From a virus: a stretch of DNA of 42,314 nt. The DNA is taken from positions 1-42,314 of IMG/VR virus record IMGVR_UViG_3300022539_000297. The stretch is one strand, 5' to 3'. How positions within the stretch are numbered: position 1 is the first letter of the stretch; every line of letters starts with the position of its first letter. A program made the translations under genes and the position numbers. The notes under the pieces are model-generated. The model saw nothing but the letters and a program-made list of their open reading frames with translations, was not told the DNA's origin and did no database searches. Shown here one piece after another: positions 37,458 to 42,314 of the stretch.

Positions 37458-37673
37458 ATGCAAGAAAAAATGAATGATGAAATTATTAATTCAGAAATAG
37501 GTTCTTTTGAAAAACTTATGGATGGAGCTAAAAAAAATATGGAATTAGGCAAAACCAATAATTTCACAATTGCTCAATTTAAGAAAGGTGAAATAATTGA
37601 AATAAGAGGATTGAAATTTAAAATCAAAACAATTAATGATAAGAAGAAAACAATGTTTATAAAAATGTTATGA
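37458..37673 (+). CDS. Hypothetical protein, 71 aa
   Basis: The N-terminal half is helical and acidic, then IAQFKKGEIIEIRGLKFKIKTINDKKKTMFIKML forms a small beta unit like a SH3-type turn (GEIIEIRGLKFKI). AAGGAG lies 9 nt upstream. A 13-codon frame with its own start precedes it (37437-37478) and overlaps its beginning. Function unknown. Confidence 0.6.
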   Translation: MQEKMNDEIINSEIGSFEKLMDGAKKNMELGKTNNFTIAQFKKGEIIEIRGLKFKIKTINDKKKTMFIKML

Positions 37674-37849
37674 GCCTAAAATATACAAAACGTATTTATG
37701 AATGCAGGAATAAGAATTGTCTTATGAGTAGAGTTGGTGAGACGATAACGATTGAGACGGACGAAGTGAAAAAACACAAGGAATATGGCATGTGCCCAGT
37801 GTGCAAAAAACCAATGACTTTAATAGAGGAGAAAAATGATGTTAAATAA
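37670..37849 (+). CDS. Small zinc-ribbon protein, 59 aa
   Basis: Starts with ATGA overlap at the previous stop. CRNKNCLMSRVGETI and CPVCKKPM form a C-x4-C plus CxxC zinc site. It overlaps the radical SAM-type gene by 14 nt and may be co-translated. Function unknown. Confidence 0.6.
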   Translation: MSLKYTKRIYECRNKNCLMSRVGETITIETDEVKKHKEYGMCPVCKKPMTLIEEKNDVK

Positions 37850-38534
37850 AGCTAAAGGAAATATGTATGGATTTGTTACACACACCTGGAATCCGATTAA
37901 AGGATTATGCCCGCATCAATGCTCCTATTGTTATATGAAAAAAATGTATAAACGGTATAAATGGAATCCAGAATTAAGGCTTGATGAAAAATGTTTTAAT
38001 GATGATTTGAATAAATTAGGTTTTATATTTGTTGGAAGTTCGACCGATATGTGGTCGGAAGAAATTTCGATTGATTGGATTAGGAAAGTATTAAATCATT
38101 GCATGAGTTATGATAATCAATATTTGTTTCAAAGCAAAAACCCTGACAAGTTTTTAGAATATAGAAATTATCATCAATTAAGTTTTCCTGAAAAAATTAT
38201 ATTTGCAACAACGATTGAAACCGATAATCAAGATATTATAAATAAATTTGCTCCAAATGCACCGAGCATTGAGAGTAGGGTGAAGGCAATGAATAAATTA
38301 GGCAAGGCTAAAAAAATGGTGACCCTTGAGCCTCTTATGGATTTCGACCTTGAACAATTTGTATTTATTATTGAAACGACAATTCCTAACCAAGTAAATC
38401 TTGGAGCGGACAGCGGGCATAACAGTTTGCCAGAACCGTCAGCAGATAAAATTCATGCGTTAATAACAGAACTTGAGAAATTTACAAAGGTATATCAAAA
38501 AGATAATTTAAAAAGATTGATGGAGGAGAAATAA
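37836..38534 (+). CDS. DUF5131-like (phage Gp37/Gp68) radical SAM protein
   Basis: The 232-residue protein has HTWNPIKGLCPHQCSYCYM (residues 15-33), with C25-x3-C29-x2-C32, the radical SAM-type cluster of DUF5131 proteins. Later parts (FVGSSTDMWSE, FQSKNPDKFLEY, ATTIETD, VTLEPLMDFDLEQF) fit the rest of that family. The members known to me are common in phages and have no proven substrate. Strong AGAGGAG upstream of the two adjacent ATG codons (37836 and 37839). Confidence 0.83.
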   Translation: MMLNKAKGNMYGFVTHTWNPIKGLCPHQCSYCYMKKMYKRYKWNPELRLDEKCFNDDLNKLGFIFVGSSTDMWSEEISIDWIRKVLNHCMSYDNQYLFQSKNPDKFLEYRNYHQLSFPEKIIFATTIETDNQDIINKFAPNAPSIESRVKAMNKLGKAKKMVTLEPLMDFDLEQFVFIIETTIPNQVNLGADSGHNSLPEPSADKIHALITELEKFTKVYQKDNLKRLMEEK

Positions 38535-38535
38535 G

Positions 38536-38712
38536 ATGATTGAATTAACAGAAAGGGAAAATATGGCTTATGCAAAAGGTGAGGAAGATGAACAAGAACG
38601 GATATTAGGATTGGTTGATGAATTAAAGAGCAATACGGAAAAGGGATGTTATTTTGATGAAGGATACAAGACTTGCAAAAGAGAATTAAAACAAAAGATA
38701 GAGGAGGAATAA
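38536..38712 (+). CDS. Small protein, 58 aa, paralogue 1 of a three-gene set
   Basis: The product contains ERILGLVDELKSN and ends CKRELKQKIEEE. Both segments recur in the next two genes, so this is one of three tandem relatives. It is acidic and helical. GGAGGAG upstream. Function unknown. Confidence 0.65.
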   Translation: MIELTERENMAYAKGEEDEQERILGLVDELKSNTEKGCYFDEGYKTCKRELKQKIEEE

Positions 38713-38713
38713 G

Positions 38714-38959
38714 GTGGAAATAATAGCGACCCAAGAACAGCAAGATAATATGATTTTAAAGATGGGTAAGAATTTAGAAAGGGAACGGATATTGAAATTG
38801 ATTGATAAAATGATAAATCCATATAAAAAGATGTATTGCAAAACATGTTGTTTGAAAAAGAAATTAAAAGAAAAATGTGAAAATGTCAATAATTTGGCAT
38901 TATCGGCTTGTTATGCAAGGTCATTAAAAATATTAAAACAAAAGATAGAGGAGAAATAA
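38714..38959 (+). CDS. Cysteine-containing protein, 81 aa, paralogue 2
   Basis: Starts with GTG, with GAGGAGG upstream. It holds RERILKLIDKMINPY, then CKTCCLKKKLKEKC (candidate metal site) and ends LKILKQKIEEK. The shared start and end with the genes before and after suggest duplication with a swapped middle segment. Function unknown. Confidence 0.62.
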   Translation: MEIIATQEQQDNMILKMGKNLERERILKLIDKMINPYKKMYCKTCCLKKKLKEKCENVNNLALSACYARSLKILKQKIEEK

Positions 38960-38960
38960 G

Positions 38961-39353
38961 ATGGACAAAAATGCTTTTATTGATTATGACCGAGCAGGAG
39001 GAGAAACACATTGTGGGTTATGCGGTGGGGAATTTGGGGACGAACCTTTAATGATTTATAAAATGAATGGCAAAGTTATTTGCCATAGTTGCATGGGCTG
39101 GAGTTATGCTATTTGGTGTGAAACGGGATTGAAAGCAGAAAAACGAGAACGGGAACGGATATTAAGATTGGTTGATGAATTAAAGAATCCTTATCCAAAA
39201 AATATGTTTATAGAGCCAACAAAAAAGCAATGGGAATTATTTCATAAAGTTTTAAAACTGGGTGGTTTAACATTAGATAAATTCAGTGGGATAATCGGTA
39301 GAAGATTATTTGATTCAATTAAAGATGAATTAAAACAAAAGATAGAGGAGTAG
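38961..39353 (+). CDS. Zinc-finger protein, 130 aa, paralogue 3
   Basis: The front half carries a zinc site (HCGLCGGEFGDE and CHSCMGW), followed by RERERILRLVDELKNPYPK and the shared end DELKQKIEE. The family repeats thus flank a new middle part, and a zinc finger has been added in front. AGAGGAG upstream, start one base after the previous stop. Function unknown. Confidence 0.66.
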   Translation: MDKNAFIDYDRAGGETHCGLCGGEFGDEPLMIYKMNGKVICHSCMGWSYAIWCETGLKAEKRERERILRLVDELKNPYPKNMFIEPTKKQWELFHKVLKLGGLTLDKFSGIIGRRLFDSIKDELKQKIEE

Positions 39354-39354
39354 C

Positions 39355-40413
39355 ATGGAAAAAATCGAAAAGAAGATTAAAAAAGTATTGGTGTATCTTG
39401 TTATTATCACCATATTCACTTTACCGTTTTTGATGTATCGGATAGGCAGTAATTTAGAGAAACAGAATAGTAGTGTCAGGTGGCTATACCAAAATACAGA
39501 TTGGAAAAGATTGCCAAAAATCGAAGGGGACTATACCGCTTTTTTATATGATGTAATTAATGCCTTTAGTTCTGATAGTACGCATAATTCTATGAGAAAA
39601 GAAGAACGAATTAAATATGCTCAAATTAATTTTAGATTAGCAAGGGCTTTTAATTATGGATATTTTGATATACCGATTATTCATGCTTTAGAATCAGACT
39701 TCAATCCAAGAAAAGACCACAAGATGTTTAAGGAAATTGGCATCGGCGGGTTTTGGTATGGAACTGCAAAGTATTATCATTTCCTTGCAAAAATGTATAT
39801 GCCGAAAGAGTTATGGAGAAAAGCAAAATTTGATTTTAATAGGAAAACAGATTTACATGATATTGAGAATGCTTTAAAGATGACATATATTTGGGTCTGG
39901 ATTGAGAATTGTAATTATAAAGAAGTTGAAACGTATGTGGTGTCCGGGTATAGATGGGGTAGGTTTCTTAGACCACCTGAAGACGATGATTTATTTCCTA
40001 TTGAATTTAATATAAAGATGAGTAAGACAGGTATAACATATACGTATAATCCTATTGCATATTATTTTACATGGAGAAAAATTAAAAGGTCTTTAGAGGG
40101 TGGGAGTATTGATACCGCAAAGACTATACATAAAAAATGGAAAGACAAAAGAAAAAAATTAATACATAGAGAAATTGAATACCGTAGAGCTATTAAAATC
40201 ATAAAGCGATACCAGAAAGAAATCAAGGAATTAAAATTCAGAATAGATTTTTTGAATAAGCAGTACGAGGTGGTTGATAAGGTTGACAAAAAACAATTGA
40301 GGGTATTAAAGCAGATTGGTGGCGAAGCAAAGAAGCAAGGCTGGAGACCAGAGATATGGAATAAATTTAAGAAATACATAAAGGAAATATTAAAAGCAAA
40401 AGGAGTGAAGTGA
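39355..40413 (+). CDS. Membrane-anchored lytic transglycosylase-like protein
   Basis: The 352-residue protein has an N-terminal membrane segment (residues about 10-28, KVLVYLVIITIFTLPFLMY), then an SLT-like domain. IPIIHALESDFNPRKDHKM places a candidate catalytic Glu at 113 (motif ESxFNP), followed by GIGGFWYGTAKYY. The C-terminal 100 residues form a basic coiled coil (YRRAIKIIKRYQKEIKELKFRIDFL). Such enzymes cut peptidoglycan. It lies in the early region, far from the lysis and tail genes, which is unusual. The domain match is partial. Confidence 0.65.
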   Translation: MEKIEKKIKKVLVYLVIITIFTLPFLMYRIGSNLEKQNSSVRWLYQNTDWKRLPKIEGDYTAFLYDVINAFSSDSTHNSMRKEERIKYAQINFRLARAFNYGYFDIPIIHALESDFNPRKDHKMFKEIGIGGFWYGTAKYYHFLAKMYMPKELWRKAKFDFNRKTDLHDIENALKMTYIWVWIENCNYKEVETYVVSGYRWGRFLRPPEDDDLFPIEFNIKMSKTGITYTYNPIAYYFTWRKIKRSLEGGSIDTAKTIHKKWKDKRKKLIHREIEYRRAIKIIKRYQKEIKELKFRIDFLNKQYEVVDKVDKKQLRVLKQIGGEAKKQGWRPEIWNKFKKYIKEILKAKGVK

Positions 40414-40586
40414 TGTCAAAGAAAGTAGATTTACAGTTATTATCAGATACAGGTATTAATCCGTTTGCTGTAAAATTACTGGTCGAGTCTTTTAAAAGGA
40501 TAAAACCAGAAATCAAAAAAGTTATTCCAACTCCACTTGATTTTGTTTGGGATGGTGTAAGAATTATTATTGAAGAGGTGAAGTGA
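40413..40586 (+). CDS. Small protein, 57 aa
   Basis: The start overlaps the previous stop (TGATG). The product is helical (NPFAVKLLVESFKRIKPEIKK) and ends PLDFVWDGVRIIIEEVK. AGGAGTGAAG upstream serves as ribosome binding site. I recognise no family. Confidence 0.55.
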   Translation: MSKKVDLQLLSDTGINPFAVKLLVESFKRIKPEIKKVIPTPLDFVWDGVRIIIEEVK

Positions 40587-40667
40587 ATGAAAGAAATATC
40601 AGGATTAATGGCCTTTATTTTAATGGCATTGGCATTTATAATTGGTTCGCTTATTGCTGTTTTATAG
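40587..40667 (+). CDS. Very short membrane protein, 26 aa
   Basis: The frame MKEISGLMAFILMALAFIIG... is almost entirely one membrane segment, with a charged start. It begins directly after the previous stop, with GAGGTGAAG upstream as ribosome binding site. Such mini-membrane proteins in phages can modulate host membrane or lysis timing. Expression is unproven. Confidence 0.5.
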   Translation: MKEISGLMAFILMALAFIIGSLIAVL

Positions 40668-40677
40668 GAGCGAAGTG

Positions 40678-40872
40678 ATGAAAATAAAAATAACTATTGA
40701 TTATCAAGGCGAGGATATTAGCAAAGTTTTTCATTATGATGAATTACTGAAAAAGTCAATTATTAAATTTATGGAAAGGCTAAAATTTAGACATATAAAA
40801 CAATCAATATCAGGCCACAAACAACAAGGAAAAATAAAATTTGAAAGTATCGCAAAAAAGGTGCAATTATAA
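40678..40872 (+). CDS. Hypothetical protein, 64 aa
   Basis: Starts at 40678 with TAGGAGCGAAG upstream, preferred to the longer frame at 40642, which lies inside the previous small gene. The product is basic (KIKITIDYQGEDISKVFHYDELL, then HIKQSISGHKQQGKIKF). Function unknown. Confidence 0.58.
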   Translation: MKIKITIDYQGEDISKVFHYDELLKKSIIKFMERLKFRHIKQSISGHKQQGKIKFESIAKKVQL

Positions 40873-40905
40873 CATTATTAAAAAGATTAAAACAGGAGGC
40901 AAGCA

Positions 40906-41238
40906 ATGAGTTTAGAAGATGAATTAAAAGAGGAATACAGTGTTTATTTGAATGGCATAGAAAATGCCGATGCTAATGCTATGGATTATATAGAATGGCT
41001 CAAGACCAAGCTGGAGACAGAACGCAAGGAAACTATTAAGGTGATTAGAGGAGAAGATTTTAGCAAATGGGAATCCTGCAAGTGCGGAAATGTGGGTTGG
41101 TATATGATTGCAAATAAAAATACAGGTGATGCAGAACAACAACAATGTGAATTTTGTTATACAAATAAAAATAGTACATATAATAAGAGAAATGAATTAC
41201 TAACCAAAATCAAAAAAATACAAGAGGTGAAAGAATGA
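40906..41238 (+). CDS. Zinc-ribbon protein, 110 aa
   Basis: A helical, acidic N-terminus is followed by CKCGNVGWYMIANKNTGDAEQQQCEFC, a compact zinc site. AGGAGG upstream supports the start. It overlaps the next gene by 4 nt (ATGA). Function unknown. Confidence 0.65.
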   Translation: MSLEDELKEEYSVYLNGIENADANAMDYIEWLKTKLETERKETIKVIRGEDFSKWESCKCGNVGWYMIANKNTGDAEQQQCEFCYTNKNSTYNKRNELLTKIKKIQEVKE

Positions 41239-41474
41239 AAATAACAAGAAAGTATGAAATATTAAAATCAGTTTATGATGATGGTGAAACAGGAATGAAT
41301 AGCGGAGACGAGGGAATTGATGAATATTGGAAATTGACGAGAGAGGGTTATTTAAGAAGTTTAGTTTCATTTGGATATGATTGGACTTTTAGAATAACTG
41401 GTACAGGAATAGCATTTGTAGAAGAAATAAATGAATTGAAAACGGAGGAATCAGAAAGCGAGATAAACGAATGA
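41235..41474 (+). CDS. Hypothetical protein, 79 aa
   Basis: ATGA overlap with the previous stop. The product has MKITRKYEILKSVYDDGETGM, then GYLRSLVSFGYDWTFRITGTGIAFVEEI, ending acidic. A winged-helix-like or beta fold is possible but not proven. Function unknown. Confidence 0.6.
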   Translation: MKITRKYEILKSVYDDGETGMNSGDEGIDEYWKLTREGYLRSLVSFGYDWTFRITGTGIAFVEEINELKTEESESEINE

Positions 41475-41767
41475 ATATCGGTGAGCAATTAAGGAAAGGA
41501 TTTGAAAGGAAATGGAAAGCAGAAATGAAACACAAATGGATAGGGGGTATCCCCATAAGGTCGGGAGCTAATCCAAGTGAAAAAGAGTATATAGAATATC
41601 TCGAAGTTCAAGTAGAAAGGATATTGGTGATGATTGAAAAATATAAACCTGATAGTTGCGCTGAATGCAGGTTGGGAGAAAAAAAATACAGTGGATTTGT
41701 TGAACATAGAGAATGCATATTGGCAAATTTATTATCAGAAATAATGAGGGGGTTAAAAATTAAATAA
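41471..41767 (+). CDS. Hypothetical protein, 98 aa, with CxxC
   Basis: ATGA overlap with the previous stop. The protein is basic at the front (FERKWKAEMKHKWIGGIPI) with YIEYLEVQVERILVMIEKYKPDSCAECRLGE, and a later HRECIL. A small zinc site is possible. Its stop overlaps the next start by one base. Function unknown. Confidence 0.62.
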   Translation: MNIGEQLRKGFERKWKAEMKHKWIGGIPIRSGANPSEKEYIEYLEVQVERILVMIEKYKPDSCAECRLGEKKYSGFVEHRECILANLLSEIMRGLKIK

Positions 41768-42141
41768 TGGTGTATAGAATAAAAAGTTTTAAATTTGCCA
41801 GGAGCTCCAGTAAGCTGCATAACATACGACAAACTTATGATGGATATACATATGCTTCAAAACTAGAGGCAAAATATGCAATGGATTTGGATTTGAGATT
41901 AAAGGGAAATGACATTAAAGAATGGGAGCGACAAGTAAAAATTGAACTTGACGTAAACGGTGAGCATATTTGTAATTACTATATTGATTTTATTATTACT
42001 CATAATGATGGGATTTTGGAATATGTTGAAGTCAAGGGAATGGAGATGCCGGTATGGCGATTAAAATGGAGACTATTTCAGGCAATTTATAAAGATAAAA
42101 TAGAAAAAGGAGAAATATTATGCACGATAGTAAAAAAGTAG
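41767..42141 (+). CDS. DUF1064 family PD-(D/E)XK nuclease-like protein
   Basis: The 124-residue protein matches DUF1064: GYTYASKLEAKYAMDLDL (E34), IKEWERQVKIEL, YYIDFIITH (D74) and EYVEVKGMEM (E88, K90), the D..ExK nuclease core. Family members are compact nucleases or resolvase-like proteins of phages. It is directly downstream of a small CxxC gene (one-base overlap) and overlaps the next gene. Probable role: DNA branch or end processing. Confidence 0.8.
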   Translation: MVYRIKSFKFARSSSKLHNIRQTYDGYTYASKLEAKYAMDLDLRLKGNDIKEWERQVKIELDVNGEHICNYYIDFIITHNDGILEYVEVKGMEMPVWRLKWRLFQAIYKDKIEKGEILCTIVKK

Positions 42142-42314
42142 AAAATAAAATTGAGGAAGAAAATATAAAATTCATATCTTGTAATTGTCCTCAATGCGGA
42201 TTGACATTTACAGAAACCATTGATAAAAAACAAGAAGAATGTAAACACAATGAAATAACAAGACAACAAAGTGGATTATATTTATGCACCTGCGGGCAAT
42301 TGTTTGAAATAAAA
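42120..42314 (+). CDS. Zinc-ribbon protein, 5' part, cut by window edge
   Basis: The frame starts at 42120 with AAAAGGAG upstream and stays open to the end of the window (65 codons seen). CNCPQCG and CTCG form a zinc-ribbon core. The product is acidic and Lys-rich at the front. It overlaps the DUF1064 gene by 22 nt. The rest and the function are unknown. Confidence 0.62.
   Translation, partial: MHDSKKVENKIEEENIKFISCNCPQCGLTFTETIDKKQEECKHNEITRQQSGLYLCTCGQLFEIK

Noticed and set aside
1-42314. Integrase, repressor of the CI type, or attachment site
   Set aside because: No recombinase signature was found in any frame, so lysogeny cannot be supported from this window.

Overview
This window is most of the genome of an AT-rich, long-tailed double-stranded DNA phage or prophage. 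No integrase, host housekeeping gene, tRNA or CRISPR array was recognised. All credible genes lie on the + strand. Strong AGGAGG-type ribosome binding sites precede many genes, which argues against a Bacteroidetes host. A probable spanin pair and a heptosyltransferase-like GT9 domain point, by inference, to a diderm (Gram-negative type) host. The left end cuts a DNA methyltransferase and the right end cuts a small zinc-ribbon gene, so the window is not a complete genome.

Layout: (1) 1-2088 holds the methyltransferase tail, three small genes, one with a RAMP-like glycine-rich loop, and T-rich noncoding linkers. (2) 2089-10834 is a DNA packaging and head module with Mu-like parts: TerS, TerL, a portal fused to a MuF minor head domain, a protease-scaffold gene with a nested scaffold start, a decoration protein, the major capsid protein and neck proteins. 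(3) 10831-19844 is a 9-kb carbohydrate cassette inserted without a break between the neck genes and the tail tube gene. It encodes a GT9-GT2 fusion, several GT-A glycosyltransferases, a GT6 (ABO blood-group type) glycosyltransferase, a GT8 enzyme, a radical SAM/SPASM enzyme, a short SDR-like protein and three SAM methyltransferases. (4) 19856-28897 is the siphovirus-type tail: tube, tail assembly chaperone with a probable -1 frameshift, tape measure, beta-helix tail protein and a LamG-containing tail protein. No sheath was seen. (5) 28907-30032 is the lysis cassette, closed by a strong terminator. (6) 30101-30750 is an AT-rich gap with operator-like palindromes and a promoter that drives a three-gene DUF262 mini-operon ending at 31904. 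(7) 31921-42314 holds many small early genes: a LexA-like winged helix protein, a RecB/Cas4-like nuclease, a DnaD-like replication protein behind a structured leader, a DUF5131 radical SAM protein, a membrane-anchored lytic transglycosylase-like protein, a DUF1064 nuclease and many small zinc-ribbon proteins.

The best candidate for an undescribed system is the carbohydrate cassette. Its genes overlap one another, share the late transcription unit and sit between virion genes. This suggests that a tailored glycan is built during late infection and placed on the virion or the cell surface. Further leads are the DUF262 mini-operon with its palindromic operator, and the pseudoknot-capable leader before the replication gene. 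Function calls rest on motif reading by eye; no database search was run.
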